Source of the DNA: UBA11710 sp049287025
GTDB lineage: Bacteria; Patescibacteriota; Patescibacteriia; Magasanikbacterales; UBA922
Length of the DNA: 64,000 nucleotides
Direction: 5' to 3'
Assembly: GCA_049287025.1 (NCBI GenBank)
Contig: JBAQFA010000005.1
Span: 1-64,000 of the forward strand
How positions within the stretch are numbered: position 1 is the first letter of the stretch; every line of letters begins with the position of its first letter. The translations under genes were made by a program, and so were the position numbers. The notes beneath the pieces are model-generated. The model saw only the letters and a program-made list of their open reading frames with translations, ran no database searches and was not told the DNA's origin. Below are positions 55,969 to 64,000 of the stretch, in pieces.

Positions 55969-56313
55969 ATGACAATCAATACCAAAGCTAAAGGCATGGA
56001 CATGACTCCAGCCATCAAGCAATATGTTGAAGAAAAAGTTAATTGTTTAACAAAATATTTTGAGAATATTGATGATGTGGATGTAATTGTGGGAATGGAA
56101 ACACATCATCACAACAAAGGTAAAATTTATTATGCTGAGTTCAATTTGCAGGTGCCAGGAAAAAATTTGTCAGTCAGAAAAGACGCCGTTGATTTGTACA
56201 AAGCGATTGATAAAGTCAAAGATCATTTGAAAGTAGAACTGGAAAAAATTAAAGAAAAAATGCGCGCCAAAGATAAAAAGGTTTTACGTGAACAAAAAGG
56301 TTACCAGGAATAG
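55969..56313 (+). CDS. hpf: Ribosome hibernation-promoting factor (HPF/RaiA-like)
   Basis: 114 residues: a single short S30AE domain. MTINTKAKGMDMTPAIKQYVEEKVNCLTKYFENIDDVDVIVGMETHHHNKGKIYYAEFNLQVPGKNLSVRKDAVDLYKAIDKVKDHL contains the full beta-alpha-beta pattern. The basic tail (KEKMRAKDKKVLREQKGYQE) lacks the long C-terminal dimerisation domain. It binds the 30S decoding site in stress to silence ribosomes. ATG 55969 follows the repeat hairpin. Confidence 0.93.
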   Translation: MTINTKAKGMDMTPAIKQYVEEKVNCLTKYFENIDDVDVIVGMETHHHNKGKIYYAEFNLQVPGKNLSVRKDAVDLYKAIDKVKDHLKVELEKIKEKMRAKDKKVLREQKGYQE

Positions 56314-56353
56314 AAATATATTAATCTATAAAAAATTTTAATTTATAAAAATT

Positions 56354-58654
56354 ATGCTTGCAAAAAAAATCTCGTTTTCTAAATTAACGGATATTTTGTC
56401 TTATGTTTTGATGGGAGCCAATTTATTGGCTGTACCCTTGGTACTAGGAAATAATCTGTCCAATATTTTTATACTTTCAAAAATGTATATTTTTATTGGT
56501 CTAATATTGTTAAATTTGCTCTTGGTAGCCATAAAAGTGGCCATTACTAAGAAATTTATTTTTCGTCAATCCTTTTTGGATTTACCAATTTTAATATTTT
56601 TGGGAACAGGTTTGTTGTCAGCCATTTTTTCTGTCAATCGTTTTGACAGCTTCTTGGGACGCAATGAATATTTTGTATTAAGTTTTGCATTTTTGTTTTT
56701 TCTAGCCTTATTTTATTTTATTTTGGTTAATTTTTTGAACATTGTAAAAAATTGGAAATTGCTTTTGGATGGTTTGGTAATTTTGGGTGGTGTTAGTACT
56801 TTGCCATTTATTGTCAAAGCTTTATTTCATTTTGATATTTTTAATTTACTTTTGAAGCAACCACTTTGGAACACGATTGACAATGTTAATAGTTTATTTG
56901 GTTTGTGGTTAATAGTAGTATTTATTTTATCAGCTGGACAATTGATGAAGAAAAATTTATCCAGAGCACGTTTAATTATTTGTAGTGTAGTTTCTTTGTT
57001 GTCATTATTGGTCCTTTTACTTTTAGGTTTTACTAATTTGTGGTGGCTGTTGCTTTGTGCTTTAATTTTGTTATTAATTTTGGGGGTAAGTTTTGCTGGG
57101 CAGGCTAGACTGAGCGCTTTATCAGCTATGTTTGCGGTTTTTATTATAACGATTATTTTTATTGTTTTTGGTTCACCAACCAGTTGGCAAGTGTCTGTGC
57201 CAGCCGAATTTTCTCTAGGTTTAAAACCCTCAATGCAAATTACTTATCAAACACTAAAATCAGGAATTACAGATTTTATTTTTGGTAAAGGATTGGGTAG
57301 CTTTGGAGTAAGTTTTTCTCAATTTAGAACCGCGGAATTTAATATGGATGATTTGGTTTGGTCTCTGCGTTTTCGTCAGCCATACAATTCTCTTTTTGGA
57401 ATTTTAAGTGAAGGGGGAATATTAATGTTTTTATCTTTTATATTCTTGATATTATTTTATTTGGGTCATGCTGTTCATTTGTGGTTCAAGAATCGGATTA
57501 AAGTTAAAGCTACAACAAAGAATGTTGAAAAAGTTTTGGCTGATGATGATCCAGAAAATATTAAACTAGAAGTATTTTTGGTAGCCGCCGCTTGGGTAGT
57601 ATTAACTTTGGGATTAGGAATGGTATTTTTTGGTGTGACAATTTGGTGGTTGTGGTGGTTGCTTTTAGGTTTAGGCGCTTCTGGTTTGGGCTTTATTAAT
57701 AAACAAGCTATTAAAACAAAAGAGTGGTTGATTGCTAGTTTGCCCCAATATAATTTGGCTTTTTCTTTTGTAATGATTATTATTATTACGGTGGTAATAA
57801 TGTTTGGCATTTGGGGTATTCGTCTATATTGCGCTGAGACTGCTTATACTAGGGCTTTGCGTAGTCCAAATTTTCAAGAAGCCGAAGTTAATTTGAATAA
57901 AGCTTTGGAATTTAGAGGAAATTATGATTTGTATCATGCGGCTTTGGCCCAAGTATATTTGAGTAAGGCGGTGGATCTGAGTAAGAAAAATGATGCGAAT
58001 AATGTCTCAACCTTGAGTGGTTTGTTGGCTCAAGCAGTAAATGAAGCGCAAAAAGCCACAGAAATTTCTCCAGCTTCAGTCGCTATTTGGGAAAATTTGG
58101 CTACCATGTATGAAAATACAGTTTTATTAGTACCAGAAGCAAGAGATTGGGCCATAAAATCATTGGTCAAGGCTTCTGAATTAGAACCAACTAATCCAGT
58201 TTTACTATGGCGTTTGGGTAATAATTATGTTTTGGCCAATAAAAATCCAGAAGCCATAAAGCAATATGAAAAAGCTTTGGAAATGAAAGCCAATTATGCT
58301 GATGCTTATACTGGTTTATCTAATCTTTATGAAGGAGAAAAAAATATTGACAAGGCGATTGGAGTGTATGAAAAGGCAGTCAGTCTTGGACTGAATAATC
58401 CTGAAATCTTTTTCAACTATGGTCGTTTGTTGTACAATCGTAGCCAAGACAATGATCGAAAACTAGCCGAACAATTGTGGTTGGCCTCAGTACAAATACA
58501 ACCTAATTATTCTAATGCTTTGTATAGCCTTGGTTTGTTGTATGAAGGTACTGGAGAATATAGCAAGGCTTTGGAATATTACAAAAAAGTTGACAGCTTA
58601 AATCCTGGTAATGAAGATGTCCAAAATAAAATTTCAAGTTTGAATGGATATTAG
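56354..58654 (+). CDS. O-antigen-ligase-like membrane protein with C-terminal TPR repeats
   Basis: 766 residues. The first ~480 form about 12 membrane helices with an extracytoplasmic loop (SVPAEFSLGLKPSMQITYQTLKSGITDFIFGKGLGSFG), the layout of Wzy_C/O-antigen ligase-like polysaccharide enzymes. From about 510 come TPR-like helical pairs (ALYSLGLLYEGTGEYSKALEYYKKVDSLNPGNEDVQNKI and earlier AIKQYEKALEMKANYADAYTGLSNLYE). This fusion is common in surface-glycan machinery of CPR bacteria. The likely role is assembly or attachment of a surface polymer. It is the first gene of the surface cluster. Confidence 0.8.
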   Translation: MLAKKISFSKLTDILSYVLMGANLLAVPLVLGNNLSNIFILSKMYIFIGLILLNLLLVAIKVAITKKFIFRQSFLDLPILIFLGTGLLSAIFSVNRFDSFLGRNEYFVLSFAFLFFLALFYFILVNFLNIVKNWKLLLDGLVILGGVSTLPFIVKALFHFDIFNLLLKQPLWNTIDNVNSLFGLWLIVVFILSAGQLMKKNLSRARLIICSVVSLLSLLVLLLLGFTNLWWLLLCALILLLILGVSFAGQARLSALSAMFAVFIITIIFIVFGSPTSWQVSVPAEFSLGLKPSMQITYQTLKSGITDFIFGKGLGSFGVSFSQFRTAEFNMDDLVWSLRFRQPYNSLFGILSEGGILMFLSFIFLILFYLGHAVHLWFKNRIKVKATTKNVEKVLADDDPENIKLEVFLVAAAWVVLTLGLGMVFFGVTIWWLWWLLLGLGASGLGFINKQAIKTKEWLIASLPQYNLAFSFVMIIIITVVIMFGIWGIRLYCAETAYTRALRSPNFQEAEVNLNKALEFRGNYDLYHAALAQVYLSKAVDLSKKNDANNVSTLSGLLAQAVNEAQKATEISPASVAIWENLATMYENTVLLVPEARDWAIKSLVKASELEPTNPVLLWRLGNNYVLANKNPEAIKQYEKALEMKANYADAYTGLSNLYEGEKNIDKAIGVYEKAVSLGLNNPEIFFNYGRLLYNRSQDNDRKLAEQLWLASVQIQPNYSNALYSLGLLYEGTGEYSKALEYYKKVDSLNPGNEDVQNKISSLNGY

Positions 58655-58768
58655 ACTGGTATTGAATCCACCCAAGGCGGATGATACTATTGTTCCTTGT
58701 GGCTTGTTGTGAAAAATTTTCTTTGGATGTGCACGCAGTCAGTTTGTTGAAAGGTTATTCATTTTTTT

Positions 58769-59410
58769 ATGCGTACAAAGCTAATATTATTTTTGGTAGT
58801 TATTATAATTTTTTATCCACTACCTTCTTCTTCAATAATGTCTTCAACCCATTATACTATTTTGAATGATCAGGTTGGTATGGGGGCAGGTATTAGCGAG
58901 GGTGGTAATTATAGTTTACGTGATAGTAGTGGCGCTTTGATAAGCGCGGGTGTAGTAGATGGTAATACCTATGAAATTAGGTCTGGTTTTTATTTTGGTG
59001 ATAATGGAACACTGAGTGTGACAGTTAATCCTAGTGCAATTGATTTGGGTACTTTGAGTACTAGCACGGTTGAAACAACTGAAACGACAATAACAGTTAG
59101 TACTGATTCTGAGACCGGCTATACTTTGGCAATTGGTAGTGTGAGTGCTGGTGGTTTGGCAGATGTAAGTGATGGACAAGTGACGGCTGGCTCAGAAGAA
59201 TTTGGTTTTGTTGGCACTGGTAGCGATTGTCTACTTTCTTCAAGTACGCCCACAGCCATAGTAGCTAGTCTGCCAATTGCTAGCCATGGTTCAGCCACTA
59301 ATTCTAGTGAAATAAATTTGGTTTTTCAGGCCGCTATTAGTAGTAGTACACTACCAACTGCATCGGGTGAGAAAAATATCAGCTTTACTGCCTCAGCAAA
59401 TTTTTATTAA
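58769..59410 (+). CDS. Secreted WxL-like surface protein
   Basis: 213 residues. A signal peptide of about 20 residues (MRTKLILFLVVIIIFYPLPS) is followed by a Ser/Thr/Gly-rich beta protein. LSVTVNPSAIDLGTLSTSTVETTETTITVSTDSETGYTLAIGS is like a WxL or spore-coat-type domain: aromatic-poor strands and Cys near the end (DCLLSSSTP). It is adjacent to a DUF916-like gene, a classical WxL partner pairing. Upstream, 58655-58768 has no recognisable promoter. Confidence 0.65.
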   Translation: MRTKLILFLVVIIIFYPLPSSSIMSSTHYTILNDQVGMGAGISEGGNYSLRDSSGALISAGVVDGNTYEIRSGFYFGDNGTLSVTVNPSAIDLGTLSTSTVETTETTITVSTDSETGYTLAIGSVSAGGLADVSDGQVTAGSEEFGFVGTGSDCLLSSSTPTAIVASLPIASHGSATNSSEINLVFQAAISSSTLPTASGEKNISFTASANFY

Positions 59411-59487
59411 GTTTGTTTTTTAGTTGATAGAAATTGTAAAATAATGTTTAGAATTTTTGTATATAATATTTTAGTTTTACTGTCTTT

Positions 59488-60360
59488 ATGAGATTCAGAT
59501 TTTTTTTAATATTTGCATTGTTAGTAATATTTTTGTTTCCTGAAAATGTTTTTGCTCTAAGTCTAAGTCCTACTAGACAAGAATTTACTCTTGATCCGGG
59601 CGCTAATCAAATAGTGAATTTGCGAATCAAAAATAATGAGCAAAAAGATTTGAATATTAATTTTAAAATATTGGGTGTAAGCCAAGACGAAAGTGGTCGC
59701 CCCATTTTTGATACAAAAATTAACTCAGAAGATAATTGGTTTCAAGTGCCACAAAATATTTTTTTGCAAGCCGGTGAAGAAAAAATTGTTGAATTTAAAT
59801 TATCTTTACCCGTAGATATTTACCCTACACTTTATAATTTTGCTTTAGTCGCGAGTGTGGGTGCAGAAGGGCAGGGAATTGGGTTAAGTACAGATTTGGT
59901 TTCTTTGTTGTCAGTCCAGGTAGCTGGTGTAGCCCAAGAAAAATTAACAATCAATAATTGGTCGTCTGAATCAAGAATTTCTTATAATAAAAATTGGCAA
60001 TTTAATTTGAATTTAAAAAATTTGAGTAATGTGCGTTTGCCTTTGGCTGGTGATCTGATTTTATCCAATCTAAAAGGTCAGCCTGTGTGGCAAGAAAATT
60101 TATTATTAGGCAATAGTTTGTTGCCGGGGACGGATAGAATTTTACAGACAAAAGCTGATTTGGAAATATTGCCATTGCCAATGGGTATATATAGTGCTGA
60201 AGTAAAAATTGTTTATGGACAGACGCGACAGTTAATTGTCTCAAAAATTTATCTGATTTATTTATCTCAATGGGTAGTTTATATAGTTGTAGGATTATTA
60301 ATTTTATTTTCGGTTTTTATTGGATTTGTTATTTATAGAAGAAAAAATAAAAAAAGATAG
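59488..60360 (+). CDS. DUF916-like cell-surface protein
   Basis: 290 residues. Signal peptide to about residue 24, then LSLSPTRQEFTLDPGANQIVNLRIKNNEQKDLNINFKIL, the beginning of a pili-assembly-chaperone-like beta domain, a second beta domain, and a C-terminal membrane helix (about 262-282) with a basic tail (YRRKNKKR). DUF916 proteins hold WxL proteins at the wall. The preceding gene encodes such a candidate, so together they may form a surface complex. Confidence 0.75.
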   Translation: MRFRFFLIFALLVIFLFPENVFALSLSPTRQEFTLDPGANQIVNLRIKNNEQKDLNINFKILGVSQDESGRPIFDTKINSEDNWFQVPQNIFLQAGEEKIVEFKLSLPVDIYPTLYNFALVASVGAEGQGIGLSTDLVSLLSVQVAGVAQEKLTINNWSSESRISYNKNWQFNLNLKNLSNVRLPLAGDLILSNLKGQPVWQENLLLGNSLLPGTDRILQTKADLEILPLPMGIYSAEVKIVYGQTRQLIVSKIYLIYLSQWVVYIVVGLLILFSVFIGFVIYRRKNKKR

Positions 60361-60395
60361 TTGAAAATTATATAATTGATTTCATTTTTTCTCAC

Positions 60396-63300
60396 ATGTT
60401 TTCTGATTATAAAAAGATATTATTTTTCTCTCTAGTGCTTTTTTTAAGTTCATTTTTTTGTTTGTCAGTTTTGGCAGAGGAACAAAGTGGTAATTTGGAT
60501 GTGAATTATTCTATTCCTGGACAATGTGGTAATGGAATTCAAGAATGGAATGAGTCGTGTGACAATGGAATTGATAATGGTGTTTGTCCAAAATCATGTA
60601 GTAATTCCTGTACAGATAATGGTAATTGTGGTGGCGATGGTTGTACGGGTGATTGTGAGTCACCTGTAGTAAAAGATGTTACCTCAATTCCTAGCCAGAC
60701 AAGTGTGACTGTTAGTTGGCTCACAACTGATGATGTTGGTGTCTCTAGTGTTGGATTTAAATATGGTACTATTTATGGTACTTATGATTTGTCACCAGCA
60801 TCAGAAAATAATTCTTCCGCATCTTTGTCGGGACTAACACCTGATACGATTTATTATTTTCAGATTACTGCTAGTGATGCTAGTGGTAAAAAAGGTTATG
60901 GTTATGGCAGTTTTCGTACCCTAGTCCAACCAGTAGATACTACAGCACCTAATGTTTATAATATCACTGTTTCTGCTGGTATTACCACATCGTCTATATC
61001 TTTTTCAACTGATGAATCAGCCACAAGTGAAATATTGTATGGCACGACAATTGCTCGTGATTTGTCTGCCGTAGTGAGTAATGGTTTTGTTGCAAATCAT
61101 AGTATTGATTTACAAAATTTATTACCCAATACTACTTATCATTATATAATTAGAGCGGCTGATAGTCTTGGTAATACCACGACTACTTTGGATGCGACAT
61201 TTACTACTCGACCAGATAGAATCGCTCCAAGCAATGTGAGTAATTTTAGATTGAGTACCTCTACCCAAGCAATAAATTTGAGTTGGACCAATCCAAATTT
61301 ACAGACAATGCCAGATTTTGTGGGGGTGAAAATTTTACGCAAAATTGGTTCTTATCCTACAAGTTTTGATGATAGTAGTGCTGTGCTTGTTTATAACAAT
61401 TCTGGGTCTTCACATCTTGACAATTCAGTCAGTTATAACACGCATTATTATTATACAGCTTATACTTATGACAGTTCGGGAAATTATAGCAGTGGCGCGC
61501 AGGCAAATATTATTTCTGCTTCACAAATTTTTACTCCGCAAGAAGTGACTAATTATTATATTACCACTTCTACTGGAGCCATTATTTTGAATTGGGATAA
61601 TCCCACTGCCCAAGTCATGCCTTATTTTCAAAGTGTAAAAATTTTACGTAAAGCTGGTAGTGCACCAACTAATTACAATGATTCTAGCGCAGTGGAAGTT
61701 CACAATAGTCCCACTAGCTATTTGGAAGATAGAAATAACTTAGTATTAAGTCAGCGTTATTATTATAAAATTTTTACTTTTGATGGTACAAATTATAGTT
61801 CAGGTGTGGTTCTTAATATTATTTATAACCAACCAAGAAATGTAGAAATTTGTGCAAATAATATTGATGATGATAATAATGGTTTGGTAGATTGTGCTGA
61901 TTCTGCTTGTGCGAATTTATCAATTTGTTCGGAAAATAATTGTTCTAATGGGGTTGATGACGATACTGATGGTTTGGTAGATTGTTCAGATACTCTAGAT
62001 TGTTCCAATGATTCAGCTTGTAGAACTACACCACCAGAAAATTGTAGTAATCAGGTAGATGATGATGGTGATGGAGCAATTGATTGTACTGATAGTGATT
62101 GTACAAAATTTTGTGAACAATGTATTGGTGATAATTGTGGTGGTGATGAGACAGCTCAGTGTAGTGATGGTAATGATAATGATGTTGACGGACTCATAGA
62201 TTTTCCCCTTGACTCAGGTTGTCTTAGTTTGGACGATGATGATGAATATAATCCGCCCTTGGTAACTACCTCGACAATTAATCTGGTTGACGTTATTTTT
62301 TCAACTGGTAATGATAAAATAATTTTGGCACCACAAAATAATATTGTGGTTGGTTTATCAGACTTTCCTCTTACAATTAGTTTTCCAACTACTAAAATAA
62401 TTTTGCCAATAAAAAGTTTTGTCTTAAAAATTGATGGTGGCGATCAACATAATTTAATAAAAAATTCTGCGGGAAATTTATTTTATACTGATATTTCATT
62501 TCCAGCTGTTGGTCAAAAAGAGGCTTTTTTGGAAATTAGTTATGAAAATGGTTCTTTTGATTATGTTAGATTTGTTATAGAAAGTGTAAATTGGGGGAGG
62601 GTAGTGGATGATAAAAATAGTAATATCACAGATGTTTCTCTTACTTTGCAAAATAATGCTGGTGATGTTATTAACTTGCAAACTTATGGACAATCTAACC
62701 CTATAAATTCTAATGATAGTGGTCTCTATGGTTGGATGGTGCCAAATGGACAGTATAAAATTTTGGCTAGCAGTGAAGGTTATTACGAAAGAGAAACTGG
62801 TGTTTTTGCTGTTAGCAATAACATTATTAATAAAAAAATTGATTTAGTATCAGTACCGCCCACTTTGGAGGAAGTGATTGATCCAAATGCTTCTCTCAGT
62901 GAAAATATTTTGAATGTAGCAGAAAATTTGGCGCAAAAGACCAAAACTTTGGCACAAATGACTGCTTTGGGAGTAAGAGATTTTTCTGATAATCCAAATG
63001 TAGAGCAATCAGCGCAAAATATAGTAGCGCCAACGGCAATCGGTGTAGTAGTGGCATCAGCTTTACCATTTTTGAATTTTGGTAATTTATTAGCTTTATT
63101 ACGTTTGTTATTTTTACAACCTTTATTGCTTTTGGGAAAACGTAAACGAGTAAAGTGGGGTCAAATCTATAATTCACTTAATAATTTACCAGTGGATTTG
63201 GCCATTGTGCGTCTAATGAACGCTGATACAAATAAAATAGTAAAAACCCAAGTGACTGACACCAAAGGGCGTTATGCTTTTATCATATCAGAAGCGGGAA

Positions 63301-64000
63301 AATATAAGATTGATGTGCAAAAAAATGATTTTGTGTTTCCTTCAGTTTTGCTAAAAGAATACCAGACTGATGGACAAAAGATGGATCTTTATCATGGAGA
63401 AATCATTGAAGTTACTGAAGCTGGGGCAGTAGTAGCAGCCAATATCCCTATGGATATGGTTGGAGAAGTTGCCGTGATACCGTGGCGTTTGAAATGGGAA
63501 AAAACTGGCAGATTGATCCAAAAAATATTATCACCACTAGGTTTTTTGTTTGCCTTAGTTTCTTATTATATCACCCCAAAGTGGTATATTGGCGTTTTAT
63601 TAATTCTTCACGTAGTACTTTGGTTCTTATTTAAACGTTTGGCTAAGCCAATTAGGCTAAAAGGTTGGGGAATTGTTTATGATGCTCTTGATAAAAAACC
63701 AGTCACTAGAGCGATTGCGCGCTTGTTCAATTTACAATTAAACAAATTAGTTTCAACGCAAATTACAGATAAACAGGGGAGATACTATTTTTTGGCTGGT
63801 AGTGGCAAATATTTTATTACGGTTGAACACGAAGGTTATGAAACTGCCCATACTGAGACTATAAATTTGCAAGGCGATGGGGCAGATGTAATTGAAGAAA
63901 AAGTTAGTTTGAATCACAAGATTGATGATCAACTACCATCTGCCGTTGCGCCAGTTATTTTAGATGATGGTGTTGAGTCAAAAAGTGATGTTTTGGAACA
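60396..64000 (+). CDS. Large surface protein with Fn3, Ca-repeat and CarboxypepD_reg-like domains (5' part)
   Basis: 1201 codons are visible with no stop. Signal peptide (MFSDYKKILFFSLVLFLSSFFCLSVLA), a Cys-rich CGNGIQEWNESCDNG start, then three or four Fn3-like domains (VTSIPSQTSVTVSWLTTDD; NITVSAGITTSSISFSTDE; NLSWTNPN). Residues about 485-615 contain four DxDxDG-type repeats (NIDDDNNGLVDC, GVDDDTDGLVDC, QVDDDGDGAIDC, NDNDVDGLID), each with Cys nearby, probably Ca2+-binding. Two carboxypeptidase-regulatory-like beta domains follow (TDTKGRYAFI; TDKQGRYYFLAG), separated by two hydrophobic spans (about 882-915 and 1044-1080). It is probably an adhesin or scaffold spanning the envelope. Confidence 0.8.
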   Translation, partial: MFSDYKKILFFSLVLFLSSFFCLSVLAEEQSGNLDVNYSIPGQCGNGIQEWNESCDNGIDNGVCPKSCSNSCTDNGNCGGDGCTGDCESPVVKDVTSIPSQTSVTVSWLTTDDVGVSSVGFKYGTIYGTYDLSPASENNSSASLSGLTPDTIYYFQITASDASGKKGYGYGSFRTLVQPVDTTAPNVYNITVSAGITTSSISFSTDESATSEILYGTTIARDLSAVVSNGFVANHSIDLQNLLPNTTYHYIIRAADSLGNTTTTLDATFTTRPDRIAPSNVSNFRLSTSTQAINLSWTNPNLQTMPDFVGVKILRKIGSYPTSFDDSSAVLVYNNSGSSHLDNSVSYNTHYYYTAYTYDSSGNYSSGAQANIISASQIFTPQEVTNYYITTSTGAIILNWDNPTAQVMPYFQSVKILRKAGSAPTNYNDSSAVEVHNSPTSYLEDRNNLVLSQRYYYKIFTFDGTNYSSGVVLNIIYNQPRNVEICANNIDDDNNGLVDCADSACANLSICSENNCSNGVDDDTDGLVDCSDTLDCSNDSACRTTPPENCSNQVDDDGDGAIDCTDSDCTKFCEQCIGDNCGGDETAQCSDGNDNDVDGLIDFPLDSGCLSLDDDDEYNPPLVTTSTINLVDVIFSTGNDKIILAPQNNIVVGLSDFPLTISFPTTKIILPIKSFVLKIDGGDQHNLIKNSAGNLFYTDISFPAVGQKEAFLEISYENGSFDYVRFVIESVNWGRVVDDKNSNITDVSLTLQNNAGDVINLQTYGQSNPINSNDSGLYGWMVPNGQYKILASSEGYYERETGVFAVSNNIINKKIDLVSVPPTLEEVIDPNASLSENILNVAENLAQKTKTLAQMTALGVRDFSDNPNVEQSAQNIVAPTAIGVVVASALPFLNFGNLLALLRLLFLQPLLLLGKRKRVKWGQIYNSLNNLPVDLAIVRLMNADTNKIVKTQVTDTKGRYAFIISEAGKYKIDVQKNDFVFPSVLLKEYQTDGQKMDLYHGEIIEVTEAGAVVAANIPMDMVGEVAVIPWRLKWEKTGRLIQKILSPLGFLFALVSYYITPKWYIGVLLILHVVLWFLFKRLAKPIRLKGWGIVYDALDKKPVTRAIARLFNLQLNKLVSTQITDKQGRYYFLAGSGKYFITVEHEGYETAHTETINLQGDGADVIEEKVSLNHKIDDQLPSAVAPVILDDGVESKSDVLE

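Noticed and set aside
58681..58869. Short frame overlapping the secreted WxL-like gene
   Set aside because: The product has no signal or domain, and the overlapping frame gives a clean signal peptide.
61345..61548. Small hydrophobic frame inside the large surface gene
   Set aside because: It is an out-of-phase shadow of the Fn3-like region of 60396-64000.
1..64000. Possible recoded UGA (code 25, as in Gracilibacteria)
   Set aside because: TGA terminates several genes exactly where the next begins (for example at 24785-24787 and 29089-29091), and no core gene reads through TGA.
1..64000. tRNA, rRNA, tmRNA or CRISPR loci
   Set aside because: Reading both strands of the spacers gave no cloverleaf with a T-loop, no rRNA text, and no regularly spaced repeats with unique spacers.

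Overview
The window is AT-rich, densely coded bacterial DNA read with the standard bacterial code (TGA, TAA and TAG all end genes). The mix of genes points to a Patescibacteria/CPR organism, probably Parcubacteria-like: a short archaeal-type UMP kinase, Elp3, a split ComEC, an Mpl-type Mur ligase, many lone enzymes with no pathway around them, and long repeat-bearing surface proteins. That placement is an inference. I see no rRNA, tRNA or CRISPR array.

Layout. 1-9.7 kb: aminotransferase (partial), P-type ATPase, infB, unknown protein, trxA, DUF4349 protein, gdhA. 9.8-21.8 kb: a small GC-rich ORF, a methyltransferase, leuS carrying two nested hydrolase domains, comEC and its separated metallo-beta-lactamase partner, M24 peptidase, holin-like protein, pyrH, phospholipase D-type synthase. 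21.9-29.7 kb: rarA, a MurB paralogue, GNAT, permease, MFS, queH, maf. 29.7-32.5 kb (minus strand): a second small GC-rich ORF, tsaE, a GIY-YIG gene bracketed by palindromic inverted repeats, glyA, NUDIX. 32.5-39.5 kb: EamA transporter, a 713-residue unknown, a divergent Elp3/Trm9-like pair, a PLP enzyme, a LysW-like zinc ribbon. 39.5-46.5 kb (minus strand): NUDIX, mpl, two paralogous unknowns around a flavin reductase, an arginyltransferase-like protein, mraY. 46.6-56.3 kb: corA, radical SAM, FAD oxidoreductase, NlpC/P60-like, an ATP-grasp/NUDIX fusion, a repeat/methyltransferase protein, murB, hpf. 56.3-64 kb: a surface cluster (O-antigen-ligase/TPR protein, a secreted WxL-like protein, a DUF916-like protein, and a large Fn3/Ca-repeat/CarboxypepD-like protein running off the end).

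The most striking feature is a set of small repetitive elements that occur between genes and also in frame inside genes. One class is GC-rich palindromes and REPIN-like doublets of about 85-150 bp (20.4, 36.7, 50.1, 51.5 and 52.4 kb, with a half copy at 41.4 kb). They expand the proteins of elp3, mpl, an NlpC/P60-like gene and an ATP-grasp/NUDIX gene. Some copies end in GTCAT/ATGAC, the same ends as the 26-bp repeats flanking the GIY-YIG gene at 30.4-30.8 kb. That makes the GIY-YIG protein a candidate mobiliser. A second class is AT-rich 'iterated words' (for example ggcttt/aagcc, ttaggttatagg, cataacacat, gcagatttgaac). They fill most intergenic spaces, often form hairpins, and have also been absorbed into tsaE, mpl, elp3 and an arginyltransferase-like gene.

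Other notable points are the probable Elp3 plus Trm9-type wobble-uridine module, LeuRS with two alpha/beta hydrolases inside its zinc region, two GC-rich small ORFs with TTG starts and good ribosome binding sites, and near-leaderless promoters for mraY and the ATP-grasp gene.
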